Shown here piece after piece: positions 26,026 through 34,113 of a stretch of 64,000 bases of DNA. A program made the translations under genes and the position numbers. The DNA is taken from positions 43,795-107,794 of the forward strand of contig CAJNCI010000005.1 of the NCBI GenBank assembly GCA_905221215.1. The letters are read 5' to 3'. The notes below the pieces were generated by a model. That model did not search any database. It saw nothing but the letters and a program-made list of their open reading frames with translations, and was not told where the DNA came from. This DNA comes from a bacterium (GTDB lineage Bacteria > Bacillota > Bacilli > Lactobacillales > Streptococcaceae). The stretch's first letter is position 1, and each line of letters starts with the position of its first letter.

Positions 26026-26829
26026 CTAATCCTCCAATTTGTAGGCATGAAATTCATGACTGTAGAAGCGTTTTTCTTCAGGTGGCAAGGTCATATAATC
26101 CCCATAAAATTGAGTCAAAATAGTATCAAATTTTTCAGGTGCAGGAAGACTTAAATTTTCAAAGGGTAAATCAATTGTGTTATCAAAGGTACCACTTGGG
26201 AAGACTTCCTTTTCCTTAAATTTAGAAGGGATAAAGGCCATATACTGACCATTCTCACGACTATATTTTTGAATTTCTTTCTCGATTTTATTTGCAAAAT
26301 AACGAGGAGAAACAGGTCGAAGGAGCAACCAAAAGGCTGTTCGTATCCAATCTTTTAAAAGGCTGTCTTTATAGACGATATTTTTGTGTTTGCTGAAAGA
26401 CAGAAGTTTGAAGCTTTCCAGTTTATAACAAATATCAATAACCTTAGGATCATCAAATCGGTCCATAGGGAAAATGTCAATAAAGACACCAGACTCATAG
26501 GTTTTTGTATTTCGAGTATCGATTATTTTAGTCGTACTGTCGGTTATTTTGATAAAGTTGTTAAAGTAGTTCTTATCTGTCTCTAAGGATAAGAGCTTAT
26601 ATTTGCTTTTTTCCTTTTGAAAAATGTTAATAAATCGTTGATAGTCTTCTCGAGGCATGGATAAATCAATATCGTCGTCCCAAGGGATAAAGCCCTCATG
26701 TCGAACTGCCCCAATCAGGGTCCCGTAGTTAATAATATAGTTGATATTGTGCTTTTTACAGAGAGTATCAATATAATCCAAAATTTCTAATTCAATTTGT
26801 TTGGCATCTTCAATGGTTAGTTGTTTCAT
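26026..26829 (-). CDS. licD1: Phosphocholine transferase LicD1
   Basis: This 267-residue LicD paralogue shares the GTLIGAVRHEGFIPWDDDID core and the C-terminal GDYMTLPPEE motif with LicD2. In pneumococci the two enzymes place phosphocholine on the two GalNAc residues of the repeat unit. It is translated from an ATG 9 bases downstream of tacF. Assignment of D1 versus D2 follows the known order tacF-licD1-licD2. Confidence 0.9.
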   Translation of the reverse strand: MKQLTIEDAKQIELEILDYIDTLCKKHNINYIINYGTLIGAVRHEGFIPWDDDIDLSMPREDYQRFINIFQKEKSKYKLLSLETDKNYFNNFIKITDSTTKIIDTRNTKTYESGVFIDIFPMDRFDDPKVIDICYKLESFKLLSFSKHKNIVYKDSLLKDWIRTAFWLLLRPVSPRYFANKIEKEIQKYSRENGQYMAFIPSKFKEKEVFPSGTFDNTIDLPFENLSLPAPEKFDTILTQFYGDYMTLPPEEKRFYSHEFHAYKLED

Positions 26830-26838
26830 TTTAAACTC

Positions 26839-28326
26839 CTATGATTTTTTGAATTTATTTTTTAAGGCTAGGACATGGTTTAAAAATTCATAGAAAATGC
26901 TATCTTTGGTAAAGACAAGTAGACCAATATAAGAGATAGCTGATAGCAGGACAATCAAACCAGTATTAATCAAAAATGGCAAATTAATGACCATATCCAC
27001 AGGATACAAGAAATTAATCAGGAAATAAATTGCTACAAAGGAAAGTGAAAAGAGAGAGTATCGAACAGTATAGCTAAAGATATGTCCCAGGTGAATAAGC
27101 TGTTTTCTATGGATGAAAATGATATAGAAGACAAGCAGAGAGGCCTCTGATAGCATAGTTGTGAGTAGATAGTATTCAGGAGCCACGATATGGTTGAAAA
27201 AGAGGAGACTATTTAAGCCCAAATTGAGTAGCCCAGCAAAGACTGTGTAAACTGTGATACGTTTTTCATAGCCGTTTGTAAAGAGAATTTGCGAACCAAG
27301 AATGGTATCTAAAGCTAGAATAATCGTCCGAAAAGCGAAGAGAGAGGTCAAGATGCCACCTCCGATATATTTTTCACTACCGTATAGTAGGATGGCATTT
27401 GGCCCTAAAACCATGAGACCAAAACTCAGTGGAATGATAAAGAAGTTAAAGATTCGACTACCTCTATTAACCAAGGAAACATAGGCTTCTTTGTCTCCTT
27501 TCCCCAGATAGTAACTGAGGCGTGGAACACTCACTCCAATTGCACCAGTTACAACACCAGCTATAACAGTCACAATTCGTTGGGCCATGGTATAGTAACT
27601 AACGTTGACATCAATCCCTGTTTTAACGAGAAAGAGACGGTCTAAAAAAGTGAAGAGCATATTGGCATTAGCAAAGACTAACATAGCTGTCAGAGGAAGA
27701 AAGAGTGGTTTAAAATCACTTAGGTGGATTTTAACAAGTTTGATGTCTCTTTTAATCCAAAAATAACTAATCAGGTAGTTAATCAGTGTCGATAAACTCA
27801 TCACAAGTGTATAGACAACAATGTCGTGTTCATTTTTGACAAAAAGGAAAATAGAGACCAACATCAGGATACGGATGAAGGCAGTCTTGTAAAAGAGAAA
27901 ACTGTAATTTTCCAGAGCTTCATTGACCCACTCGATTGAAAAAATCTGGGCAATGAGTTGAATCCCCATAACAAGGTAGACCTTTTTGATGATTGGATTA
28001 TCAGTAAAGAAGAGAGGATAAGCTAGGATATAGACCGCAGTGGTCAAAATTGTACAAGCTATGCACAAATAAAAAAGACTAGAGAAGGTTCTATTCAGAT
28101 CTTTTTTGTTATCCTTGACATTACTGATGGCCCGTAAACCGTAGTTATAGACTCCATAAGTCGCAAAGGGTAAGAAAAATGACAAAATAGTATCAACTGA
28201 GTTGAAGTAACCATAGTCAGTCCGGTCCAAGACACGCGCGACGTAGGTACCAGTTAAGATGGGAAAAATAATATTTAAGACACGAATTCCCATGTAAGAT
28301 AGAGCGTTTAATTTTATACTTTTCAT
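26839..28326 (-). CDS. tacF: Teichoic acid repeat-unit flippase TacF
   Basis: This polytopic membrane protein of 495 residues, with about 14 hydrophobic segments of the polysaccharide-transporter (MOP) superfamily, moves undecaprenyl-linked teichoic acid chains across the membrane. Pneumococcal TacF is known to favour choline-bearing chains, which underlies choline dependence. It is the first gene of the leftward tacF-licD1-licD2 unit and is divergent from tarI. Which residues set choline preference cannot be judged from sequence alone. Confidence 0.92.
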   Translation of the reverse strand: MKSIKLNALSYMGIRVLNIIFPILTGTYVARVLDRTDYGYFNSVDTILSFFLPFATYGVYNYGLRAISNVKDNKKDLNRTFSSLFYLCIACTILTTAVYILAYPLFFTDNPIIKKVYLVMGIQLIAQIFSIEWVNEALENYSFLFYKTAFIRILMLVSIFLFVKNEHDIVVYTLVMSLSTLINYLISYFWIKRDIKLVKIHLSDFKPLFLPLTAMLVFANANMLFTFLDRLFLVKTGIDVNVSYYTMAQRIVTVIAGVVTGAIGVSVPRLSYYLGKGDKEAYVSLVNRGSRIFNFFIIPLSFGLMVLGPNAILLYGSEKYIGGGILTSLFAFRTIILALDTILGSQILFTNGYEKRITVYTVFAGLLNLGLNSLLFFNHIVAPEYYLLTTMLSEASLLVFYIIFIHRKQLIHLGHIFSYTVRYSLFSLSFVAIYFLINFLYPVDMVINLPFLINTGLIVLLSAISYIGLLVFTKDSIFYEFLNHVLALKNKFKKS

Positions 28327-28384
28327 TCAATTTACCTCGTTTTTCATTATATCATAAAGTCAGCTAATAAGAAATGAAGGGCAG

Positions 28385-28493
28385 TAATACTCTTCGAAAA
28401 TCAAATTCAAACCACGTCAGTGTCGCCTTACCGTACTCAAGTACAGCTTACGGCTAGCTTCCTAGTTTGCTTTTTGATTTTCATTGAGTATAA
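28385..28493 (-). repeat. BOX element (boxA-boxC form)
   Basis: About 109 bases run in reverse orientation from TTATACTCAATG (at 28493) to GAGTATTA (at 28385), with the boxA and boxC parts joined and no boxB. The GGTAAGGCGACACTGACGTG stretch is close to the core targeted by BOX typing primers. BOX elements are dispersed non-autonomous repeats typical of S. pneumoniae and close relatives. It lies in the gap between tacF and tarI. Confidence 0.9.
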
Positions 28494-28527
28494 GTCAAGT
28501 AATCACTTTGAAGTTTCAAAGTTTAAT

Positions 28528-28557
28528 TTTAAGTTTTCTTTAAGGAAACTATATTAT
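28528..28557 (+). promoter_or_regulatory. CiaR-type box and promoter P1 of the tarIJ-licABC operon
   Basis: TTTAAG (28528-28533), five bases, then TTTAAG (28539-28544) is an exact CiaR direct repeat, followed by a possible -10 TATTAT (28552-28557). The lic1 operon is a known target of the CiaRH two-component system in pneumococcus, and this site fits that. Confidence 0.75.
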
Positions 28558-28716
28558 TCTGAAGAACTCTAAAATTTCACAGCCATTTATTAGTAATGAC
28601 TACAGAATTCCTAGTCATTACTAGAAATGGACTAGTTTCTTTGAATAATAGAACTGCTTAACCCTCCTATTCTAGAAAGGGAGGTCTAGTATTTCTTTCA
28701 TGATAGGGCTAGATTG

Positions 28717-28725
28717 TGGTATAAT
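28717..28725 (+). promoter_or_regulatory. Second promoter (P2) of the tarIJ-licABC operon
   Basis: TGGTATAAT with TATAAT at 28720-28725 is an extended -10 promoter 41 bases before tarI. The 440-base gap 28327-28766 otherwise holds the BOX, the CiaR box and an imperfect inverted repeat (TAGTAATGACTACAG around 28588 with CTAGTCATTACTAG at about 28610). Confidence 0.7.
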
Positions 28726-28766
28726 AGAGAGAATAAGTTTTTTTAGTAAGACAAAGGAGAAAATAG

Positions 28767-29474
28767 ATGATTTATGCAGGAATTCTTGCCGGTGGAACTG
28801 GCACACGCATGGGAATCAGTAACTTGCCAAAACAATTTTTAGAACTAGGTGATCGACCTATTTTGATTCATACAATTGAAAAATTTGTCTTGGAACCAAG
28901 CATTGAAAAAATTGTGGTTGGTGTTCATGGAGACTGGGTTTCTCATGCAGAAGATCTTGTAGATAAATATCTGCCTCTTCATAAGGAACGTATCATCATT
29001 ACAAAGGGTGGTGCTGACCGCAATACAAGTATTGAAAAAATCATTGAAGCCATTGATGCTTATCGTCCACTTACGCCAGAGGATATCGTTGTTACCCACG
29101 ATTCTGTTCGTCCATTTATTACACTTCGCATGATTCAAGACAATATCAAACTTTGTCAAGATCATGACGCAGTGGACACAGTGGTAGAAGCGGTTGATAC
29201 TATCGTTGAAAGTACCAATGGTCAATTCATTACAGATATTCCAAATCGTGCTCACCTTTATCAAGGACAAACACCTCAAACATTCCGTTGCAAGGACTTC
29301 ATGGACCTTTACGGTTCTCTCTCTGCTGAAGAGAAAGAAATCTTGACAGATGCATGTAAAATCTTTGTCATTAAAGGAAAAGATGTGGCCTTGGCCAAGG
29401 GTGAATACTCAAATCTAAAAATTACAACCGTAACAGATTTGAAGATTGCAAAGAGTATGATTGAGAAAGACTAG
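28767..29474 (+). CDS. tarI: Ribitol-5-phosphate cytidylyltransferase
   Basis: This makes CDP-ribitol from CTP and ribitol-5-phosphate for teichoic acid. The 235-residue IspD-like nucleotidyltransferase begins AGILAGGTGTRMG, with PKQFLEL near 22 that binds CTP. AAGGAGAAAATAG precedes the ATG. It is the first gene of a five-gene operon tarI-tarJ-licA-licB-licC that joins ribitol supply and choline activation. Confidence 0.93.
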   Translation: MIYAGILAGGTGTRMGISNLPKQFLELGDRPILIHTIEKFVLEPSIEKIVVGVHGDWVSHAEDLVDKYLPLHKERIIITKGGADRNTSIEKIIEAIDAYRPLTPEDIVVTHDSVRPFITLRMIQDNIKLCQDHDAVDTVVEAVDTIVESTNGQFITDIPNRAHLYQGQTPQTFRCKDFMDLYGSLSAEEKEILTDACKIFVIKGKDVALAKGEYSNLKITTVTDLKIAKSMIEKD

Positions 29475-29478
29475 TAAA

Positions 29479-30501
29479 ATGATTAATCAAATTTATCAAC
29501 TAACTAAGCCTAAGTTTATCAATGTCAAATACCAGGAAGAGGCTATTGACCAAGAGAATCATATCCTTATCCGTCCCAACTACATGGCGGTCTGTCATGC
29601 GGATCAGCGTTACTACCAAGGAAAACGTGATCCCAAAATTTTGAACAAAAAGCTTCCAATGGCAATGATTCACGAGTCATGTGGAACCGTTATTTCTGAC
29701 CCGACCGGAACCTATGAGGTTGGGCAAAAAGTTGTCATGATTCCCAATCAGCCTCCTATGCAGAGCGATGAAGAATTCTATGAGAACTACATGACAGGGA
29801 CCCATTTCTTGTCTAGTGGATTTGATGGCTTTATGAGAGAGTTTGTTTCTCTCCCTAAAGATCGTGTGGTGGCTTATGATGCCATTGAAGACACGGTTGC
29901 AGCGATTACAGAGTTTGTCAGTGTCGGCATGCACGCTATGAATCGTCTATTGACTCTTGCTCATAGCAAGCGGGACCGAATCGCCGTTATCGGAGATGGA
30001 AGTTTAGCATTTGTGGTTGCCAATATTATCAACTATACTTTGCCAGAAGCAGAGATTGTGGTTATTGGTCGTCATTGGGAAAAATTGGAACTTTTCTCAT
30101 TTGCCAAAGAATGCTATATTACTGACAATATTCCTGAAGATTTGGCCTTTGACCATGCTTTTGAGTGTTGTGGTGGTGATGGTACTGGACCAGCTATTAA
30201 TGACTTGATTCGCTACATTCGTCCTCAGGGAACGATTCTTATGATGGGAGTTAGCGAATATAAAGTCAATCTCAATACTCGCGATGCCTTAGAAAAGGGC
30301 TTGCTCTTGGTTGGGTCCTCTCGTTCTGGTCGCATCGATTTTGAAAATGCCATCCAAATGATGGAAGTCAAGAAATTTGCCAATCGTCTTAAAAATATCC
30401 TTTATCTAGAAGAACCTGTAAGAGAAATTAAAGATATTCACCGTGTCTTTGCAACCGATTTAAACACAGCCTTTAAAACTGTGTTTAAGTGGGAAGTATA
30501 A
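29479..30501 (+). CDS. tarJ: Ribulose-5-phosphate reductase (ribitol-forming)
   Basis: This NADPH-dependent alcohol dehydrogenase of the MDR superfamily supplies ribitol-5-phosphate to TarI. It has 340 residues, with metal-site residues in the N-terminal part (CHADQRYY, HESCG) and a nucleotide-binding RIAVIGDGSLAFVVANI near 172. I begin at the ATG at 29479, five bases after tarI; an upstream ATG overlaps tarI. TarI and TarJ are normally paired, as here. Confidence 0.92.
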   Translation: MINQIYQLTKPKFINVKYQEEAIDQENHILIRPNYMAVCHADQRYYQGKRDPKILNKKLPMAMIHESCGTVISDPTGTYEVGQKVVMIPNQPPMQSDEEFYENYMTGTHFLSSGFDGFMREFVSLPKDRVVAYDAIEDTVAAITEFVSVGMHAMNRLLTLAHSKRDRIAVIGDGSLAFVVANIINYTLPEAEIVVIGRHWEKLELFSFAKECYITDNIPEDLAFDHAFECCGGDGTGPAINDLIRYIRPQGTILMMGVSEYKVNLNTRDALEKGLLLVGSSRSGRIDFENAIQMMEVKKFANRLKNILYLEEPVREIKDIHRVFATDLNTAFKTVFKWEV

Positions 30502-30517
30502 GAACTGGAGGTTAATT

Positions 30518-31387
30518 GTGGAGAAAATCATTAAAGAAAAAATTTCTTCCCTACTTGGTGAAGAAGAGAAAGTCCTCAGTGTTGAACAACTGGGGGGAAT
30601 GACCAATCAAAACTATTTGGTCAAAACAACAAATAAGCAATACATCGTTAAGTTCTTTGGTAAAGGGACAGAAAAACTGATTAATCGTCAAGATGAAAAG
30701 TATAATCTTGAACTACTAAAAGATTTAGACTTAGATGTAAAAAATTATCTTTTTGATATTGAAGCTGGTATCAAAGTAAATGAGTATATCGAATCTGCGA
30801 TTACGCTTGATTCAACGTCAATCAAGACCAAATTTGATAAAATTGCTCCAATTTTACAAACCATTCATGCATCTGGTAAGGAATTAAGAGGAGAATTTGC
30901 TCCTTTTGAAGAAATCAAAAAATATGAATCCTTGATTGAAGAAAAGATTCCTTATGCTAACTATGAAGCTGTTCGAGAAGAAGTCTTCTCCCTAGAGAAA
31001 AGACTGGCTGACTTAGGTGTTGACAGAAAATCTTGTCATATCGATTTGGTGCCTGAAAACTTTATCGAATCACCACAAGGACGACTTTATCTGATTGACT
31101 GGGAATATTCATCAATGAATGATCCAATGTGGGATTTGGCTGCTCTCTTTTTAGAGTCTGAATTCACTCGTCAAGAGGAAGAAGACTTCTTGTCTCACTA
31201 TGAGAGTGAGCAAACACCTGTCTCTCGTGAAAAGATTGCCATTTATAAAATTTTACAAGATGCTATTTGGAGTCTATGGACAGTCTACAAAGAAGAGCAA
31301 GGTGCAGATTTTGGTGACTATGGTGTGAGTCGTTACCAAAGAGCTGTTAAAGGTTTGTCATATTATGGAGGTTCAGATGAAAAATAA
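30518..31387 (+). CDS. licA: Choline kinase LicA
   Basis: This phosphorylates imported choline to phosphocholine. The 289-residue aminoglycoside/choline-kinase fold has the Brenner motif HIDLVPENF (about 173-181) and the metal-binding LIDWEYSS (about 192). The start is GTG at 30518 with an ACTGGAGG ribosome site. It overlaps licB by 11 bases, so translation is coupled. Confidence 0.95.
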   Translation: MEKIIKEKISSLLGEEEKVLSVEQLGGMTNQNYLVKTTNKQYIVKFFGKGTEKLINRQDEKYNLELLKDLDLDVKNYLFDIEAGIKVNEYIESAITLDSTSIKTKFDKIAPILQTIHASGKELRGEFAPFEEIKKYESLIEEKIPYANYEAVREEVFSLEKRLADLGVDRKSCHIDLVPENFIESPQGRLYLIDWEYSSMNDPMWDLAALFLESEFTRQEEEDFLSHYESEQTPVSREKIAIYKILQDAIWSLWTVYKEEQGADFGDYGVSRYQRAVKGLSYYGGSDEK

Positions 31388-32255
31388 AAATGGAGTTTCT
31401 TTTGGTCTACTCTCAGGTATTTTCTGGGGTTTAGGTCTAACAATTAGTGCTTACATCTTTTCAATTTTTACAGATTTGTCGCCCTTTGTGGTGGCCGCTG
31501 CTCATGATTTCTTGAGTATCTTTATCTTACTAGCTTTTCTTTTAGTAAAAGAAGGAAAAGTTCGTCTCTCAATTTTCTTAAATATTCGCAATGTGAGTGT
31601 GATCATAGGAGCCTTGCTAGCAGGTCCTATCGGTATGCAGGCCAATCTTTATGCGGTTAAGTATATCGGAAGTTCCTTAGCGTCATCTGTATCGGCTATC
31701 TACCCTGCGATTTCAGTTTTATTGGCTTTCTTCTTTTTGAAGCACAAGATTTCGAAAAATACTGTCTTTGGAATTGTCTTGATTATTGGAGGGATAATTG
31801 CTCAGACCTATAAGGTAGAACAGGTCAATTCCTTCTACATTGGAATTCTCTGTGCTTTGGTTTGTGCTATTGCATGGGGAAGTGAGAGTGTTCTTAGCTC
31901 GTTTGCTATGGAAAGTGAACTGAGTGAAATCGAAGCCCTCTTGATTCGTCAAGTGACTTCATTCTTATCTTATCTTGTGATTGTGCTCTTCTCTCATCAG
32001 TCATTTGCTGAAGTAGCCAATGGACAATTGCTAGGTCTTATGATTGTCTTTGCAGCCTTTGATATGATTTCTTACTTGGCTTATTATATCGCTATCAATC
32101 GCTTGCAACCAGCCAAGGCTACAGGCTTGAACGTGAGCTATGTAGTATGGACTGTCTTGTTCGCAGTTGTTTTCTTGGGTGCACCACTAGATATGCTGAC
32201 AATTATTACGTCACTTGTCGTCATTGCTGGAGTTTATATTATTATTAAAGAATAA
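31377..32255 (+). CDS. licB: Choline permease LicB
   Basis: This choline importer of the DMT/EamA family has 292 residues and ten hydrophobic helices arranged as two five-helix halves. I start at the ATG at 31377, with GGAGG ten bases upstream inside the end of licA. Streptococci of this group cannot make choline and need this uptake route for teichoic acid decoration. It is followed after 10 bases by licC. Confidence 0.93.
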   Translation: MKNKNGVSFGLLSGIFWGLGLTISAYIFSIFTDLSPFVVAAAHDFLSIFILLAFLLVKEGKVRLSIFLNIRNVSVIIGALLAGPIGMQANLYAVKYIGSSLASSVSAIYPAISVLLAFFFLKHKISKNTVFGIVLIIGGIIAQTYKVEQVNSFYIGILCALVCAIAWGSESVLSSFAMESELSEIEALLIRQVTSFLSYLVIVLFSHQSFAEVANGQLLGLMIVFAAFDMISYLAYYIAINRLQPAKATGLNVSYVVWTVLFAVVFLGAPLDMLTIITSLVVIAGVYIIIKE

Positions 32256-32265
32256 GGAGATTCGT

Positions 32266-32955
32266 GTGAAAGCCATTATCTTAGCAGCGGGATTGGGAAC
32301 TCGCTTGCGTCCTATGACTGAAAATACCCCTAAAGCCTTGGTTCAGGTTAATCAAAAACCTTTGATTGAATACCAAATTGAGTTTCTCAAAGAAAAAGGA
32401 ATCAATGACATCATCATCATCGTTGGTTACCTTAAAGAACAATTCGATTACTTGAAAGAAAAATATGGAGTTCGCCTCGTTTTCAATGATAAATACGCTG
32501 ACTACAATAACTTTTACTCTCTCTATCTTGTAAAAGAAGAATTGGCCAACAGCTATGTTATTGATGCTGACAATTATCTCTTTAAAAATATGTTCCGCAA
32601 TGATTTGACACGTTCGACTTATTTTAGTGTTTATCGTGAAGATTGTACCAACGAATGGTTCTTGGTCTATGGAGATGACTACAAGGTTCAAGACATTATT
32701 GTTGATAGCAAGGCAGGTCGCATCCTTAGTGGTGTATCCTTCTGGGATGCTCCAACAGCAGAAAAGATTGTCAGCTTTATCGACAAGGCCTATGCAAGTG
32801 GTGAATTTGTAGATCTCTATTGGGACAATATGGTTAAGGATAATATCAAAGAGCTAGATGTCTATGTTGAAGAATTAGAAGGCAATAGCATCTATGAAAT
32901 CGATAGTGTCCAAGACTATCATAAATTAGAAGAAATTCTTAAAAACGAAAATTAA
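32266..32955 (+). CDS. licC: CTP:phosphocholine cytidylyltransferase LicC
   Basis: This makes CDP-choline, the donor used by LicD1 and LicD2. The 229-residue nucleotidyltransferase opens with AIILAAGLGTRLRPMTENTP, and the active-site aspartates are in SYVIDADNYLF near 105. The start is GTG at 32266 with AAGGAG upstream; an earlier in-frame start would overlap licB. It is the last gene of the operon, followed by a terminator. Confidence 0.95.
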   Translation: MKAIILAAGLGTRLRPMTENTPKALVQVNQKPLIEYQIEFLKEKGINDIIIIVGYLKEQFDYLKEKYGVRLVFNDKYADYNNFYSLYLVKEELANSYVIDADNYLFKNMFRNDLTRSTYFSVYREDCTNEWFLVYGDDYKVQDIIVDSKAGRILSGVSFWDAPTAEKIVSFIDKAYASGEFVDLYWDNMVKDNIKELDVYVEELEGNSIYEIDSVQDYHKLEEILKNEN

Positions 32956-32962
32956 AAATTCC

Positions 32963-32995
32963 AACATCTGGCTGAAATAGTCGGATGTTTTTTGA
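32963..32995 (+). terminator. Terminator of the tarIJ-licABC operon
   Basis: AACATCTGGCT (32963-32973) pairs with AGTCGGATGTT (32979-32989) with two wobble pairs, followed by T residues. Confidence 0.8.
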
Positions 32996-33001
32996 TTTTT
33001 T

Positions 33002-33009
33002 TACGAATA
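33002..33009 (+). promoter_or_regulatory. ComX (SigX) box of dprA
   Basis: TACGAATA is an exact match to the competence sigma factor box of streptococci, 33 bases upstream of the dprA ATG. It is preceded by the T-rich stretch usual for these promoters. Confidence 0.9.
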
Positions 33010-33042
33010 GATAGATGAGTAGAAAAAGAAATGGAGCTATTT

Positions 33043-33891
33043 ATGAAAATCACAAACTATGAAATCTATAAGTTAAAAAAATCAGGTTTGACCAATCAAC
33101 AGATTTTGAAAGTGCTAGAATACGGTGAAAGTGTTGATCAAGAACTTTTGTTGGGTGATATTGCAGATATATCAGGTTGCCGAAATCCAGCTGTTTTTAT
33201 GGAACGTTATTTTCAGATAGACGATGCGCATTTGGAGAAAGAATTTAAAAAATTTCCATCTTTCTCTATTTTAGATGACTGTTACCCTTGGGATCTAAGT
33301 GAAATATACGATGCACCTGTGCTTTTATTTTACAAGGGAAATCTTGACATCTTAAAATTTCCAAAGGTAGCAGTTGTGGGAAGTCGTGCTTGTAGCAAAC
33401 AAGGAGCTAAGTCGGTTGAAAAAGTCATTCAAGGCTTGGAAAATGAACTGGTTATCGTTAGTGGATTAGCCAAGGGCATTGACACAGCAGCCCATATGGC
33501 AGCTCTTCAAAATGGCGGCAAAACCATTGCAGTGATTGGAACAGGGCTGGATGTATTTTATCCTAAAGCCAATAAACGGTTGCAAGACTACATCGGAAAT
33601 GATCATCTAGTTCTCAGTGAGTATGGACCTGGCGAACAACCTCTGAAATTTCATTTTCCTGCCCGTAATCGCATCATTGCTGGACTTTGTCGTGGTGTGA
33701 TTGTAGCAGAGGCTAAGATGCGCTCAGGTAGTCTCATTACCTGTGAGCGAGCAATGGAAGAAGGCCGCGATGTCTTTGCTATTCCTGGTAGCATTTTAGA
33801 TGGACTATCAGACGGTTGCCATCATTTGATTCAGGAAGGAGCAAAATTGGTCACCAGCGGGAAGGATGTTCTTGCGGAATTTGAATTTTAA
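33043..33891 (+). CDS. dprA: DNA processing protein DprA
   Basis: DprA protects incoming single-stranded DNA in transformation, loads RecA on it and helps shut off competence. It has 282 residues: an N-terminal SAM-like domain (about 1-100), then an extended Rossmann fold starting VAVVGSRACSKQGA near 108 with GLAKGIDTAAH near 143. I start at the ATG at 33043; an ATG four codons upstream has no better site. Expression is from the ComX box. Its stop codon TAA is the first three bases of a BOX element. Confidence 0.97.
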   Translation: MKITNYEIYKLKKSGLTNQQILKVLEYGESVDQELLLGDIADISGCRNPAVFMERYFQIDDAHLEKEFKKFPSFSILDDCYPWDLSEIYDAPVLLFYKGNLDILKFPKVAVVGSRACSKQGAKSVEKVIQGLENELVIVSGLAKGIDTAAHMAALQNGGKTIAVIGTGLDVFYPKANKRLQDYIGNDHLVLSEYGPGEQPLKFHFPARNRIIAGLCRGVIVAEAKMRSGSLITCERAMEEGRDVFAIPGSILDGLSDGCHHLIQEGAKLVTSGKDVLAEFEF

Positions 33892-33997
33892 TACTCTTCG
33901 AAAATCAAATTCAAACCACGTCAGCTTCACCTTGCCGTACTCAAGTACAGCCTGCGGCTAGCTTCCTAGTTTGCTCTTTGATTTTCATTGAGTATAA
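33889..33997 (-). repeat. BOX element (boxA-boxC form) overlapping the dprA stop codon
   Basis: This is the same 109-base BOX form in reverse orientation; it begins at TAATACTCTTCG, where the TAA is the dprA stop, and ends at TATAA at 33997. Similarity to the copies at 28385 and 36291 is very high. Confidence 0.9.
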
Positions 33998-34049
33998 GAA
34001 GAAAGTCCGCTTACTAGACAAACTTTTCTTCTATTATAGTAGCTAAGTC

Positions 34050-34078
34050 TTGACAGGGTTCAAAAAATGGTTTACACT
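34050..34078 (+). promoter_or_regulatory. Promoter of topA
   Basis: TTGACA (34050-34055), a 17-base spacer and TACACT (34073-34078), 35 bases before the GTG start. Confidence 0.75.
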
Positions 34079-34113
34079 TTATAAAGTTTATTACTTTGAA
34101 AAGGTGTGATACT

